Notes under the pieces: model-generated
What the model saw: only the letters and a program-made list of their open reading frames with translations
The model's database searches: none
Told to the model about the DNA's origin: nothing
Source of the DNA: Micromonospora sp. KC723
GTDB taxonomy: Bacteria; Actinomycetota; Actinomycetes; Mycobacteriales; Micromonosporaceae
Direction of reading: 5' to 3'
DNA length: 41,181 bases
Assembly: GCF_004348595.1 (NCBI RefSeq)
Contig: NZ_SMKD01000040.1
Location: 1 to 41,181, forward strand
Position numbers and translations under genes: made by a program
Part shown: piece by piece, positions 24,214 to 33,901 of the stretch
How positions within the stretch are numbered: position 1 is the stretch's first letter
Layout: each line of letters begins with the position of its first letter

Positions 24214-24234
24214 GTTGCTGTCAGCGTTGCTGTC
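24214..24234. repeat. Putative integrase arm-type site, right copy
   Basis: Second copy of the 21-bp double repeat (GTTGCTGTC, AGC, GTTGCTGTC), 5 bp after the int stop and 39 bp before attR. Same orientation as the left copy at 6065-6085. Confidence 0.55.
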
Positions 24235-24273
24235 AACCCGGTGACTCGCGGCAGCGCCCGTCGCGAAAGGCCT

Positions 24274-24326
24274 GATGTAGTTGGAGCCCCCGGCCGGGAT
24301 CGAACCGGCGACATCTCGCTTACAAG
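24274..24326. repeat. attR: 53-bp direct repeat within the tRNA-Thr 3' half
   Basis: Identical to 5920-5972. Covers the tRNA from the anticodon loop to CCA plus 8 bp downstream, so the element restores a functional tRNA after integration. Confidence 0.93.
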
Positions 24327-24358
24327 GCGAGTGCTCTGGCCAGCTGAGCTACAGGGGC
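24282..24358 (-). tRNA. tRNA-Thr(UGU)
   Basis: On the minus strand the sequence folds as a cloverleaf. The acceptor arm pairs GCCCCTG with CGGGGGC (one U-G), followed by discriminator T and an encoded CCA. The anticodon stem CTCGC/GCGAG encloses the loop CTTGTAA with anticodon TGT (reads ACA, Thr), and the T-arm is GCCGG-TTCGATC-CCGGC. The 3' 45 nt are the AICE attachment sequence. The 5' half is chromosomal and its promoter lies to the right. Confidence 0.95.
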
Positions 24359-24725
24359 GCGTGCGCAGAGGTCAGCATAGCGACTGACGTCGGGAAATCC
24401 TCGCTCGGCGGGGGTCCCCAGCATGCGAAACGTCAATTTGCCGACGCGTTCACCAACGGATGAACGCTCGGCTGACCGAACAGTCCAGGGGATTGATGCC
24501 TCGGCGTGCCTGACTGACCGGAATGTACGTCCCGGCTGTCCCATCCCCTGTCCCACGTCTTGGCAGGGTGCGAAAGACCGTTTACCGTGCAGTGACACGT
24601 ACGACACCTTGTCCGGCTCCGCTCGGCGAACGTGGCGTCCCGTGGGCCGGCACCGGCACGGTGCCGGCGGCTCCTTCACTCGGATCGTCCGGCACGTTCC
24701 TGCCGGTGAAAGGAAGCGCACCAGC
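24359..24725. other. Intergenic region between tRNA-Thr and msiK
   Basis: About 370 bp of divergent upstream sequence: tRNA promoter on the minus strand and msiK promoter on the plus strand. No gene seen. It contains a strong hairpin at 24646-24668 listed separately. No -10/-35 pair was clear enough to report. Confidence 0.5.
24646..24668 (+). promoter_or_regulatory. Perfect hairpin in the msiK leader
   Basis: GCCGGCACCG, loop GCA, CGGTGCCGGC: a perfect 10-bp stem ending 57 bp before the msiK ATG. It could be an operator dyad, or a leader hairpin that affects mRNA stability or attenuation. There is no U-tract, so a simple terminator is unlikely. Confidence 0.4.
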
Positions 24726-25817
<1,092 letters not shown>

Positions 25818-25826
25818 CGTACGACA

Positions 25827-25860
25827 GCAGGGGCGGTCCGCTACGGCGGACCGCCCCTGC
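25827..25860. terminator. Rho-independent-like bidirectional terminator
   Basis: A perfect 15-bp stem (GCAGGGGCGGTCCGC, loop TACG, GCGGACCGCCCCTGC) between the convergent msiK and rlmB genes. A UACG tetraloop is unusually stable. There is no long U-tract, as usual in actinobacteria. Confidence 0.85.
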
Positions 25861-25871
25861 CGCGTACGTGC

Positions 25872-26999
25872 TCAGACCTCCGCGGCGCGGCGGCGGGCCA
25901 CCTCGGCCAGGGTCACCGCGGCGGCGACGCTGGCGTTGAGCGACTCGACGTCGGACACCATCGGGATGCGGACCGTCAGGTCGCAGGTCTCCCCGACAAG
26001 TCGGGACAACCCGCGCCCCTCGGAGCCGACCACGACGACCAGCGGGCCGACGGCGGCCTCCAGGTCGTACAGGTCGGTCTCGCCGTCGGCGTCCAGGCCG
26101 ACCACGATGAAGCCGGCCTCCTGGCAGGCCTTCAGCGACCGGGTCATGTTGGTGACCTGGGCGACCGGCACCCGCGCCGCCGCGCCGGCACTCGTCCGCC
26201 AGGCGGTCGCGGTGATCCCGGCAGCGCGCCGTTCCGGTACGAAGACCCCCTGCGCGCCGAAGGCGGCGGCGGACCGGATCACGGCGCCCAGGTTGCGCGG
26301 GTCGGTCACCCCGTCCAGCGCGACCAGCAGCGGGGCGGACTGTTCCAGGGCGGCGGCGACCAGGTCCTCGAACGGCTGGTACGCGAAGGGCGGCACCTGG
26401 AGGCCGACGCCCTGGTGCAGGACGCCGCCGGTCATCCGGTCCAGCTCGGCCCGGCTGATCTCCAGGATGGCGATGCCCCGGTCCGCGGCGGTCCGGACGA
26501 TCTCGTTGACCCGGTCGTCGACGTCGATGCCCTGCGCGGTGTACAACGCGGTCGCCGGCACCTGCGCGCGCAGCGACTCCAGCACCGGGTTACGGCCGAC
26601 CAGCAGCTCCGGGCTGTCCTTGGCCGGGTTGGACTTGCGCCCCGGCGCGACCCGGGGGCCGCCCCGGCCGGCCGGCTTGCCGCCGCGACCGCCCGCGCCG
26701 CCCTTGAACGGGGCGCCGGCACGGGCGCCCCTGCCCCAGGTGGTGTCCTTGGTGCCCGGCTGGCCGATCTTGGGGGGACGCCCCTCCTCGGCCGCCGCGC
26801 GCCGTTCCTTGTCCTGCTTCCAGGCGGTGCGCTGGGGCAGCTTCTCGGTGCCCGAGTACGCCTTGTGCCAGGGCCGTTCGTCGGCGGGCAGGGTGCGACC
26901 CCGGCCCGCGAGGGCGTCCTTGTTCTTGCCGCCGGAGCCCTTCGGGGCACCCGCCTTCGGCGTCAGTCGCCGGCCACGGCGCTGCGAGTTGCCGGCCAT
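25872..26999 (-). CDS. rlmB: 23S rRNA (guanosine-2'-O-)-methyltransferase RlmB / TrmH family
   Basis: A 375-aa SPOUT methyltransferase. About 125 residues at the N-terminus are a low-complexity Gly/Arg/Lys-rich extension, probably disordered and RNA-binding. Then come the substrate-binding domain ([14 protein letters not shown]) and the SPOUT knot motifs: [33 protein letters not shown] and [18 protein letters not shown]. The enzyme 2'-O-methylates a guanosine in 23S rRNA. Its ATG shares one base with the cysS stop (TGATG), the usual actinobacterial cysS-rlmB operon. The long basic extension is typical of actinobacterial members. Confidence 0.9.
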   Translation of the reverse strand: MAGNSQRRGRRLTPKAGAPKGSGGKNKDALAGRGRTLPADERPWHKAYSGTEKLPQRTAWKQDKERRAAAEEGRPPKIGQPGTKDTTWGRGARAGAPFKGGAGGRGGKPAGRGGPRVAPGRKSNPAKDSPELLVGRNPVLESLRAQVPATALYTAQGIDVDDRVNEIVRTAADRGIAILEISRAELDRMTGGVLHQGVGLQVPPFAYQPFEDLVAAALEQSAPLLVALDGVTDPRNLGAVIRSAAAFGAQGVFVPERRAAGITATAWRTSAGAAARVPVAQVTNMTRSLKACQEAGFIVVGLDADGETDLYDLEAAVGPLVVVVGSEGRGLSRLVGETCDLTVRIPMVSDVESLNASVAAAVTLAEVARRRAAEV

Positions 27000-28414
27000 C
27001 AGTCCTGCTCTCCAATAGTCCAACGGGGCCCCTGGGGGGTGTCCTCCACCATCACGCCGGCCTGCTTGAGCTGGTCGCGTACGGCGTCGGCGGCAGCCCA
27101 GTCCTTGCGGCTGCGGGCCTGCGCGCGCTGCTCCAGGGCCAGCGCGATCAGGGAATCCACCACGCCGCGCAGGTCGTCCGCGCATCCGCCGCCCGTCCAG
27201 GCCGGATCCAGGGGGTCGACGCCGAGGATATCCAGCATGGCCCGGGTGGAGGCGAGGGTGGTGCGGACAGTCACATCGTCGCCGCCGGTCAGCGCCGTGT
27301 TGCCGTCCCGGACGGTCTCGTGCAACACGGCCAGCGCGGCGGAGGTGTTGAGGTCGTCCTCCATCGCCGCGACGAAGCCGGCCGGCAGCTCACCGGGCGT
27401 CCCCGCGCCGACCCGCTCCGCGGCGCGCTGCACGAAGCCCTCGACCCGCCGGTACGCCACCGCCGCCTCACGCAGCGCGTCCTCGGAGTAGTCGATCCGG
27501 GAACGGTAGTGCGCGGCGGCGTAGTAGTAGCGCAGCTCCACCGGGCGCACCCCGAGCGAATCCACGTACGCCAGGTCGAGAGCGTTGCCCAGCGACTTGC
27601 CCATCTTCGCGCCGCCGATGCTGAGCAGGCCGTGGTGCACCCAGTACCGGGCGAACGGCAGGCCCGCGGCCTGAGACTGGGCGAGCTCGTTCTCGTGGTG
27701 CGGGAAGATCAGGTCGAGCCCGCCGCCGTGGATGTCGAACTCCGGCCCCAGGTAACGCCAGCACATCGCCGAGCACTCGATGTGCCAGCCGGGACGGCCG
27801 CGCCCCCACGGCGACGGCCAGTAGGCGTCGGCCGGCTCGTCCGGCTTGGCGCCCTTCCAGAGCGCGAAGTCACGCGGGTCGCGCTTGCCCCGGTCGGGGG
27901 CGTCCCCGGCGGACTGCATGTCGTCGGGCGACTGCCCGGACAGCGCACCGTACGCCGACCAGGAGCCCACGTCGAAGTAGACGTCACCGGAGCCGTCGGT
28001 GGCCGGGTAGGCGTGCCCGTCGGCGATCAACCGGGCGATCAGCTCGTGCATCTCCGGGATGTGCCCGGTGGCGCGCGGCTCGTACGTCGGAGGCAGCACG
28101 TTCAGCGCTCGGTACGCCCCGGCCAGGACCAGCTCGTTGGCGTAGGCGATGGACCAGAACGGCCGGCCCTGCTCCTGCGCCTTGACCAGGATCTTGTCGT
28201 CGATGTCGGTGACGTTGCGAATGAACCGCACCTCGTAGCCGGCGACGATCAGCCAGCGGCGCAGCACGTCGTAGTTGACACCGGACCGAAGATGGCCGAT
28301 GTGCGGCGGGGCCTGGAGAGTGACACCACACAGGTAGATCCCCACCTTGCCGGCTTCCCGCGGGACGAAGTCCCGCACCGATCGGGTGGCGGTGTCATAC
28401 AGGCGTAGCGTCAC
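26999..28414 (-). CDS. cysS: Cysteinyl-tRNA synthetase
   Basis: A 471-aa class I aminoacyl-tRNA synthetase. [18 protein letters not shown] carries zinc ligand Cys29 and the HIGH signature. [19 protein letters not shown] with the second zinc Cys, [17 protein letters not shown] and the KMSKS-equivalent loop AKMGKSLGN follow, then the DALR-type anticodon domain. In the KMSKS motif Ser is replaced by Gly (KMGKS), a tolerated but notable change. MshC, the mycothiol paralogue, was considered, but the [14 protein letters not shown] and C-terminal domain fit CysS better. The start is GTG 28414. It is first in the operon with rlmB. Confidence 0.93.
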   Translation of the reverse strand: MTLRLYDTATRSVRDFVPREAGKVGIYLCGVTLQAPPHIGHLRSGVNYDVLRRWLIVAGYEVRFIRNVTDIDDKILVKAQEQGRPFWSIAYANELVLAGAYRALNVLPPTYEPRATGHIPEMHELIARLIADGHAYPATDGSGDVYFDVGSWSAYGALSGQSPDDMQSAGDAPDRGKRDPRDFALWKGAKPDEPADAYWPSPWGRGRPGWHIECSAMCWRYLGPEFDIHGGGLDLIFPHHENELAQSQAAGLPFARYWVHHGLLSIGGAKMGKSLGNALDLAYVDSLGVRPVELRYYYAAAHYRSRIDYSEDALREAAVAYRRVEGFVQRAAERVGAGTPGELPAGFVAAMEDDLNTSAALAVLHETVRDGNTALTGGDDVTVRTTLASTRAMLDILGVDPLDPAWTGGGCADDLRGVVDSLIALALEQRAQARSRKDWAAADAVRDQLKQAGVMVEDTPQGPRWTIGEQD

Positions 28415-28477
28415 CGTACAAGGGTAGCCGTCCCCGCTTCCCCGGGTCGCCCGGAGCCGGGCCGTACGCTGCCTGCT

Positions 28478-29179
28478 GTGGAGAAGGGACGGGCGGGCGG
28501 CGCACGCCACGACGCCAGGACGGCAGGGCCGGCCGACGAGGCGCGCCGCGGCGCGGAGACGGCGCAGACCCTCGACCGGGGGCTGCGCCTGTTGCACCTG
28601 GTCGCCGACACACCCGCCGGGCTGACCGTCACCGAGGCGGCGCACCGGCTGGGCATCGGTCGCGCGGCTGTCTACCGGCTGGTGGGGGCGCTTTCCGGGC
28701 ACGGCATGGTCCGCCGGAACGGCGACGGCCGGCTGCGCCTCGGCGCCGGCGTGCTGCACCTGGCCCGCCGCGCCCAGCCACTGCTCGCCGAGGGGGCGCT
28801 GCCCGCGCTGCGCCGGCTGGCCGAACAGGCCGGTGCCACCGCGCACATGACCGTGGTCGAGGGCGGTGAGGGAGTGGCCCTGGCCGTGGTGGAACCGAGC
28901 TGGACGTCGTTCCACGTCGCGTACCGGACGGGGACGCGGCACCCGTTGGCGCGGGGTGCCGCAGGGCGGGCCATCCTCGCCGGCAGGTCAGGCGACGCCC
29001 GCCCGGTGAGCACCGCCGGAGAACTCCAGTCCGGGGCGTACGGGGTGGCTGCCCCGGTGCTCGGGGTGCCCGGGCTGGAGGCCAGCGTCGGCGTGGTCGC
29101 GCTGGCCCCGCTGGACGTCGACGCGGTCGGCCCCCAGGTCACCGCCGCCGCCACCGCCATCGCCGCCGCCCTCTCCTGA
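28478..29179 (+). CDS. IclR-family transcriptional regulator
   Basis: A 233-aa regulator. The winged helix is at about residues 30-90 (TAQTLDRGLRLLHLVADTP, LTVTEAAHRLGIGRAAVYRL, GALSGHGMVRRNGDGRLRLG). The ligand-binding IclR domain follows, with HMTVVEGGEGVALAVVEP and the conserved HPLARGAAGRAILAG. It is divergent from cysS, with about 60 bp between the starts. The effector is unknown; the domain is somewhat shorter than the usual 250-260 aa. Confidence 0.87.
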   Translation: MEKGRAGGARHDARTAGPADEARRGAETAQTLDRGLRLLHLVADTPAGLTVTEAAHRLGIGRAAVYRLVGALSGHGMVRRNGDGRLRLGAGVLHLARRAQPLLAEGALPALRRLAEQAGATAHMTVVEGGEGVALAVVEPSWTSFHVAYRTGTRHPLARGAAGRAILAGRSGDARPVSTAGELQSGAYGVAAPVLGVPGLEASVGVVALAPLDVDAVGPQVTAAATAIAAALS

Positions 29180-29273
29180 CCCAACCCGCCTCACCCACCA
29201 CCCACCGATCCCGCTGCTCGCCCCGTCGGCTCGGCTCCGGAGGCCGCGACCTGCGGGAATCGGAATCGGATCG

Positions 29274-29313
29274 CGCGCCGCCGGGCCGGGGCACTCCCCG
29301 AGCCGGCGGCGCG
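29274..29313. terminator. Terminator hairpin between convergent genes
   Basis: CGCGCCGCCGG (29274-29284) pairs perfectly with CCGGCGGCGCG (29303-29313). Inside, GGGG-CACT-CCCC extends the stem. It lies between the iclR and eamA stops, so it can serve both strands. Confidence 0.7.
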
Positions 29314-29318
29314 GCCGG

Positions 29319-30302
29319 TCACCGCGGCGTAGGCGGTGCCGTTCCCGTCAGGGCGGGTTCGTCGGCACGGCTCTGCGCCGGTGGGGTGGCCACCCCACGC
29401 AGCTCGTCGAGGCGGACCAGCGCCACTCCGGCGACGATCAGCGCGCCACCGGCCAGTTGCACCACGGACGGCAGCTCACCCAGCACCAGCCAGGCGATGA
29501 GCACCGCGAACATCACCTCGGTCAGCCCCACGAACGACGACAGTCGGGCACCGAGGATCCGCGTCGCGGCGATCCCGGTGAGGTACGCGACCACCGCCGC
29601 GATCAGCGACAATCCGGCGATCGGGACGAGCCAGCTGGTGTGCTGCCCCGCGAAGTCGACGGGCCCGAAGGTGGCCCGCAGCGGCAGTATCCCGACCAGG
29701 CCGAGCAGCGCCAGCGCGGTCGCTCCGATCGCCATGCCGAGGCTGGCCATGGTGACCGAGGGCAGTTCGTCGTCGACGCGGGCGGCGAGCACGAAGTACC
29801 CGGCCAGGCCGACCGCCGCGCCGAGGCCCCAGAGCACGCCGACCGGGTGGAGGCGACCGGTGCCGGTCAGGTCGAGGACGAAGGCGAGCCCGGCCAGCGC
29901 CGCGACCGAGCCGATCACGGTGAGCCGCTGGGGGCGCTGCCGGTGCACCAGCCACATCCAGGCCACGACGAGGACGATGCCGAGATACTCCAGCAACAGG
30001 GCGACGCCGACCGGCAGGTACCGCACGGCGTTGAAGAAGCAGGCCTGGGCGGTGGCCACGCCGAGCAGCCCGAAGACGCCCACCTGGCCGAGGGTGCGAC
30101 GCAGCACATGTCCCCTGCCACGCAGCGCCAGCACGGCCGGCACGGCGAGCACCAGGGCCGCGATGCCGACCCGGGCGACCACCACGGCCTCGGCGGACCA
30201 ACCGGCTTCGATGAGGGAGCGGGCGAAGGTACCCGAGGTGGCGAAGGTGACTGCCGACAGCAGAGCCAGACCGAGCCCGGCACCGGCGGTTCGTTGCTGC
30301 AT
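29319..30302 (-). CDS. EamA/DMT-family transporter
   Basis: A 327-aa membrane protein with ten predicted helices in two EamA repeats: LGLALLSAVTFATSGTFARSL opens the first and GLGAAVGLAGYFVLAARV the second. A short hydrophilic C-terminal tail follows. DMT permeases export amino acids, metabolites or drugs; no substrate can be assigned. The gene is divergent from the CGNR zinc-finger gene, with 83 bp between starts, so that regulator may control it. Confidence 0.88.
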   Translation of the reverse strand: MQQRTAGAGLGLALLSAVTFATSGTFARSLIEAGWSAEAVVVARVGIAALVLAVPAVLALRGRGHVLRRTLGQVGVFGLLGVATAQACFFNAVRYLPVGVALLLEYLGIVLVVAWMWLVHRQRPQRLTVIGSVAALAGLAFVLDLTGTGRLHPVGVLWGLGAAVGLAGYFVLAARVDDELPSVTMASLGMAIGATALALLGLVGILPLRATFGPVDFAGQHTSWLVPIAGLSLIAAVVAYLTGIAATRILGARLSSFVGLTEVMFAVLIAWLVLGELPSVVQLAGGALIVAGVALVRLDELRGVATPPAQSRADEPALTGTAPPTPR

Positions 30303-30385
30303 CGGGTTCTCCCCACCAACTCGGCGTCATGAGCAAAGTGCGTTTATGCTGGTGACGCTAACGGGTTACCGAGACAGGAGTCAAG

Positions 30386-30931
30386 TTGCTTTTCGCTCAT
30401 GACACCGAGTGTGGGCTGATCACCGCCACCGCGCTGGTCAACACCGGCGGTCGGGACGGCGAAGGGCTGCCGGACATCGCCGCCCTCGACCGGTTCGTCG
30501 TCGCGTACGGCTGGACCGGCCGGCACGAACGCACCGATGCCGAACTCGACGCGGTCCGCGCGCTGCGCCCCCGGCTGCGCCGGATCTGGTACGCCGACAC
30601 CGACGAGGTCGTCGCCATCGTCAACGCGCTGCTGCGAGAGTCCCACGCGCTGCCCCAGCTCATCCGGCACGACGACGAGCCGTACCACGTGCACGCCGTG
30701 CCCCGGGACGCGCCGCTGGCCACCCGGATGGCGGTCGAGGCGGCGATGGCTATCGCTGACCTGGTACGCGGTGGCGAGCTGGCCCGACTCGGGATCTGCG
30801 CTCACGCCGACTGTGACAACGTGCTGGTCGACCTGTCGAAGAACCGGTCCCGCCGGTTCTGCGAGGCCGGCTGCGGCAACCGCGCGGCGGTCACCGCGTA
30901 CCGGGCGCGGAAGGCGGCCACTCGCTCCTGA
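30386..30931 (+). CDS. CGNR zinc-finger transcription factor
   Basis: A 181-aa protein with TTG start (30386) behind GACAGGAG at a good distance; MLFAHDTE is the normal family beginning. The N-terminal domain (ABATE-like, residues 1-130) probably binds a stress-related ligand. The C-terminal CGNR finger is complete: GICAHADCDNVLVDLSKNRS, RRFCEAGCGNRAAV. It is divergent from the EamA transporter gene, a frequent pairing, and overlaps the 3' end of the convergent GNAT gene by 41 bp. Confidence 0.9.
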   Translation: MLFAHDTECGLITATALVNTGGRDGEGLPDIAALDRFVVAYGWTGRHERTDAELDAVRALRPRLRRIWYADTDEVVAIVNALLRESHALPQLIRHDDEPYHVHAVPRDAPLATRMAVEAAMAIADLVRGGELARLGICAHADCDNVLVDLSKNRSRRFCEAGCGNRAAVTAYRARKAATRS

Positions 30932-31463
30932 GCAGCTCGTACTCCACCTCACCGTGCTCGGTGCCCGGAATCGGGTCGGTGAAGTGCAGATGGAACGTGC
31001 GCACGTACCGCAGGCCCACCCGCTCCATCACAGCCCGGGACCCCGCGTTGACCGCCATCGTCTCCGCCCACACCCGACCGACACCCACCGTCTCGAAGGC
31101 GTGCCGCAGCAGAGCCCGGGAGCCCTCGGTGGCCAGGCCCCGCCCCCACGCCTCGCGGCGCAACCGGTAACCCAGCTCCGCCTCGACGCCGTCGTCGGAC
31201 GGGTCGAGCGCGAACCAGCCCAGGAACTCACCGGTCGACCGGTCCTCCGCCACCCACCGGCCCAGGCCGGGCCGCCGGTCGTACCCGGCGAGGATGCGCG
31301 GCAGATGCTCATCGCGCACCTTCTCCGGCGGGGTCGGTTCGCCACCGGTCAGGAAGCGCATGACCTCCGGGTCGGCGTCCAACCCGACCAGGTTGTCCAC
31401 GTCGTCGGTGGTGAACCGGCGCAGCCGCAGCCGCTCCGTCTCCAGCAGCACCTCTCCGCTCAT
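30891..31463 (-). CDS. GNAT-family N-acetyltransferase
   Basis: A 190-aa RimJ/RimL-type acetyltransferase: LLETERLRLRRFTTDDVDNL, then GLGRWVAEDRSTGEFLGWF, AELGYRLRREAWGRGLATEG with the acetyl-CoA loop, and AVNAGSRAVMERVGLRYVRT as signature helix. The start at ATG 31463 gives the family-standard N-terminus. The substrate is unknown. The 3' end overlaps the CGNR gene on the other strand by 41 bp; neither gene appears truncated. Confidence 0.87.
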   Translation of the reverse strand: MSGEVLLETERLRLRRFTTDDVDNLVGLDADPEVMRFLTGGEPTPPEKVRDEHLPRILAGYDRRPGLGRWVAEDRSTGEFLGWFALDPSDDGVEAELGYRLRREAWGRGLATEGSRALLRHAFETVGVGRVWAETMAVNAGSRAVMERVGLRYVRTFHLHFTDPIPGTEHGEVEYELLRSEWPPSAPGTR

Positions 31464-31525
31464 GCTCCGAATCATGGCGACAGCCGGACGGCCGGTCGAC
31501 GGGTTATCCGGTCTACGCTACGGCC

Positions 31526-32077
31526 GTGGTCAGGGGCCTGTTACTCGACTTCCACGGCACCGTCGTGGAGGACGACGACGCCCTCGTGGCCGCGATCGCC
31601 GCCCAGGTGGCGGCCGACGCCACGACACCGGTCACCCCCGAAGCTGTCGCGGCGGCATGGATGCGCGAGTTCGCCACAGTCGCGGAGGGCCCGCCGTTCC
31701 GGCTGCTGCGCGACAGCGCACCCGAGAGCCTGGCCCGGGTGATGACCGAGGTCGGTTGCCCCGGCGACCCGGCGGCGCTCTACGCGGCCCACCACGCCAC
31801 CTGGCGGCTGCCTCGCGCCCCGGCACCGCCGGACCTGGCGCGTCTTCCGCCTGTGGTGCTCGTGCGGGCTGCGGTGGCGCAGGTGCCCCGACCGGTACGC
31901 CCCCGTGCCGACCGAACCGGTCGTCGTTCCGCCCACTCCGCACCGTCCACCCTGGGCCGACGCCACGGTGGCGTACCCCGACGGTGGGGCGTGCCGGCTG
32001 GCTCACCCCGGCCCAGAAGTGGCGGGCCAACGGCGGGCGCTGGTGAGTGCGGGGCCCAGCCGTCGAGCAGCACGTAG
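31526..32077 (+). pseudogene. Truncated HAD-family hydrolase
   Basis: Starts as a normal HAD hydrolase: VVRGLLLDFHGTVVEDDDAL, with the nucleophile Asp in DFHGT, followed by a helical cap (VTPEAVAAAWMREFATV, FRLLRDSAPESLARV). After about residue 100 (WRLPRAPAPPDLAR) the family's core (SNTD, K and DD motifs) is missing. The frame instead runs out of phase through a different coding sequence to a stop at 32077. The gene is therefore cut off at its 3' end, probably by a deletion that fused it to the next locus. It is unlikely to be active. Confidence 0.65.
31842..32046 (+). pseudogene. Remnant of a small Cys-motif protein, frameshifted
   Basis: In one frame the DNA reads RVFRLWCSCGLRWRRCPDRY and continues to AYPDG. 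After the GGGG run at 31986-31989 another frame continues GRAGWLTPAQKWRANGGRW and stops at 32046. Removing one G joins both parts into one protein. There is no ATG, GTG or TTG ahead of the Cys motif in this frame back to a stop at 31743-31745, so the 5' end is also lost, consistent with a deletion into the HAD gene. The frameshift could be a sequencing error in the homopolymer. Confidence 0.5.
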
Positions 32078-32393
32078 GCCGCCGCAGCCGCCCGAGCAGC
32101 CCGGACGGCCAGCGGCCGGCGTCGACCAGCCGCGTCCGCACCTGCCGTTGCGTCCCATCTGGCTCTGCCGGTGCTGTGCCGCGCCATGGCCCTGCGCCAC
32201 GGCCCGCCTCACGCTGGTGGCCGAGTACGCGCACGACCGGGTAGCGCTCAGCGTCTACCTCTGCGCGATGCTGCACGACGCCGCCGAAGACCTGTACCGG
32301 CTCAACCCGCACGACGGCCCCGACCCGGCGACCCTCTTCCGGCGCTTCCTCGCGTGGGTGCCCCGCCTGCGTACCGGCCCGGACGACCGATGA
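32043..32393 (+). CDS. Small Cys-rich protein, 116 aa
   Basis: GTG 32043 overlaps the stop of the preceding frameshifted gene by 4 nt (GTGA), the coupling pattern of an intact two-gene unit. A Pro/Arg-rich first half is followed by a compact conserved-looking part: LRPIWLCRCCAAPWPCATAR, LTLVAEYAHDRVALSVYL and DPATLFRRFLAWVPRLR. The C-x-C-C-x4-C cluster may bind metal. Actinobacterial proteins of this look are often labelled flavin reductase without evidence; I do not adopt that. Confidence 0.55.
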   Translation: MSAGPSRRAARRPPQPPEQPGRPAAGVDQPRPHLPLRPIWLCRCCAAPWPCATARLTLVAEYAHDRVALSVYLCAMLHDAAEDLYRLNPHDGPDPATLFRRFLAWVPRLRTGPDDR

Positions 32394-32500
32394 CCCGCGC
32401 CGACTGCGGCAAGCGGGGTCACCGGCCACCCGGACACCGCGGGTTGCCGCAACGTGCGGGCGGCCCCCGGGGCGCGCGGCCCCAGGGCGGGTACGCCAGA

Positions 32501-33901
32501 TCAGGGGTGGGTCATGCGGAGCAGGTCGAGGGCCTCGTCGAGTTGCTCCTCGGTGAGCCTGCCGGAGTCGACGTGGCCCCGGGAGATCACCACCTCACGG
32601 ATCGAGACCTGCCTCGCCAGCGCCTCCTTGGCGATCGAGGCGGCCTCGTCGTACCCGAGGTGGCGGTTGAGCGGGGTGACGATGGACGGCGAGCCCTCGG
32701 CGTACGCCAGGCAGACCTCGGCGTCCGCGACCAGGCCGACCACCAGCCGGTCGGCGAAGAGCCGGCTGGACGCGGCGAGCAGCTTGATCGACTCCAGCAG
32801 GTTGCGGCCCATCACCGGAAGCATGACGTTCAGCTCGAAGTCGCCCTGCGAGCCGGCGAACGCGATCGTGGCGTCGTTGCCGATCACCTGCGCGCAGACC
32901 TGGCGCATCGCCTCGGCGACCACCGGGTTCACCTTGCCGGGCATGATCGACGAGCCGGGCTGGAGGTCGGGGATACGCAGCTCGCGCAGGCCGGCGCGGG
33001 GGCCGGAACCCATCCAGCGGATGTCGTTGGCCATCTTGTACAACCCGACCGCGATGGTGCGCAGTTGGCCGGAGGTCTCCACCAGCGCGTCCCGGGCGCC
33101 CTGCGCCTCGAAGTGGTTGCGGGCCTCGGTCAACGGCAGCCCGGTGGACTCCCGCAGCTTCTCGATCACCCGGGCGGCGAACCCGAACGGGGTGTTGATG
33201 CCGGTGCCCACGGCCGTGCCACCGAGCGGCAGCTCGGCCAGCCGGGGCAGCGTCGACTCCAGTCGCTCCACCCCGTACCGGATCTGGGCCGCGTAGCCGC
33301 CGAACTCCTGGCCGAGGGTGACCGGGGTGGCGTCCATCAGGTGGGTACGCCCCGCCTTGACCACCGTCTCGAACTCGGCCGCCTTTTCCTCCAGCGCCCC
33401 GGCCAGGTGCTTGAGCGAGGGGATCAGGTCCTCCACCACGAACTGGGTGGCGGCCAGGTGGATGGAGGAAGGGAAGACGTCGTTGCTGGACTGCGAGGCG
33501 TTGACGTCGTCGTTCGGGTGCACCTCCCGACCCAGCTCCCGGCCGGCCAGGGTGGCGATCACCTCGTTGGTGTTCATGTTGGACGAGGTGCCGGACCCGG
33601 TCTGGAAGACGTCGACCGGGAACTGGTCGTCGTACCCGCCGTCGGCCACGTGCGCGGCGGCGGTCGCGATCGCGGCGGCGACGTCCGCGTCGATCACCCC
33701 CAGCTCGCCGTTCACCTGGGCCGCCGCACCCTTGATCTGGGCCAGCGCCTTGATCTGCGCCGGTTCGATGCCCCGGCCCGAGATCGGGAAGTTCTGCACC
33801 GCGCGCTGGGTCTGCGCCCGCCACAGCGCCTCGGCGGGCACCTCCACCTCGCCCATCGAGTCGCGTTCGATCCGGTAACCCGCTGCCTCTGGAGTCGTCA
33901 C
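32501..33901 (-). CDS. fumC: Class II fumarate hydratase
   Basis: A 466-aa fumarase/aspartase-superfamily enzyme interconverting fumarate and malate in the TCA cycle, iron-independent. Seen: [37 protein letters not shown], the catalytic His in [17 protein letters not shown], and the signature [12 protein letters not shown] with the mobile active-site loop. I chose GTG 33901 because GCAGG lies 9 nt upstream; ATG 33910 is possible but too close to that site. A second, unrelated class I fumarase lies 1.3 kb away on the same strand. Confidence 0.93.
   Translation of the reverse strand: MTTPEAAGYRIERDSMGEVEVPAEALWRAQTQRAVQNFPISGRGIEPAQIKALAQIKGAAAQVNGELGVIDADVAAAIATAAAHVADGGYDDQFPVDVFQTGSGTSSNMNTNEVIATLAGRELGREVHPNDDVNASQSSNDVFPSSIHLAATQFVVEDLIPSLKHLAGALEEKAAEFETVVKAGRTHLMDATPVTLGQEFGGYAAQIRYGVERLESTLPRLAELPLGGTAVGTGINTPFGFAARVIEKLRESTGLPLTEARNHFEAQGARDALVETSGQLRTIAVGLYKMANDIRWMGSGPRAGLRELRIPDLQPGSSIMPGKVNPVVAEAMRQVCAQVIGNDATIAFAGSQGDFELNVMLPVMGRNLLESIKLLAASSRLFADRLVVGLVADAEVCLAYAEGSPSIVTPLNRHLGYDEAASIAKEALARQVSIREVVISRGHVDSGRLTEEQLDEALDLLRMTHP

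Larger units (their letters stand above)
5920..24326. mobile_element. Integrated actinomycete integrative and conjugative element (AICE), about 18.4 kb
   Basis: The element is bounded by a perfect 53-bp direct repeat (5920-5972 and 24274-24326), the right copy being the 3' part of an intact tRNA-Thr. It encodes the AICE module set: tyrosine integrase, excisionase, RepSA-type rolling-circle initiator, TraB/FtsK-like DNA translocase, a Pra-like activator, a GntR repressor and DUF2637-type membrane protein. This resembles the pSAM2 class, in which transfer needs only one hexameric translocase and double-stranded DNA. The cargo at the left end is a restriction-modification/GHKL ATPase island, and an XRE-GNAT cassette lies in the middle. 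All core genes are intact by eye, so it may still be able to excise. Confidence 0.92.
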
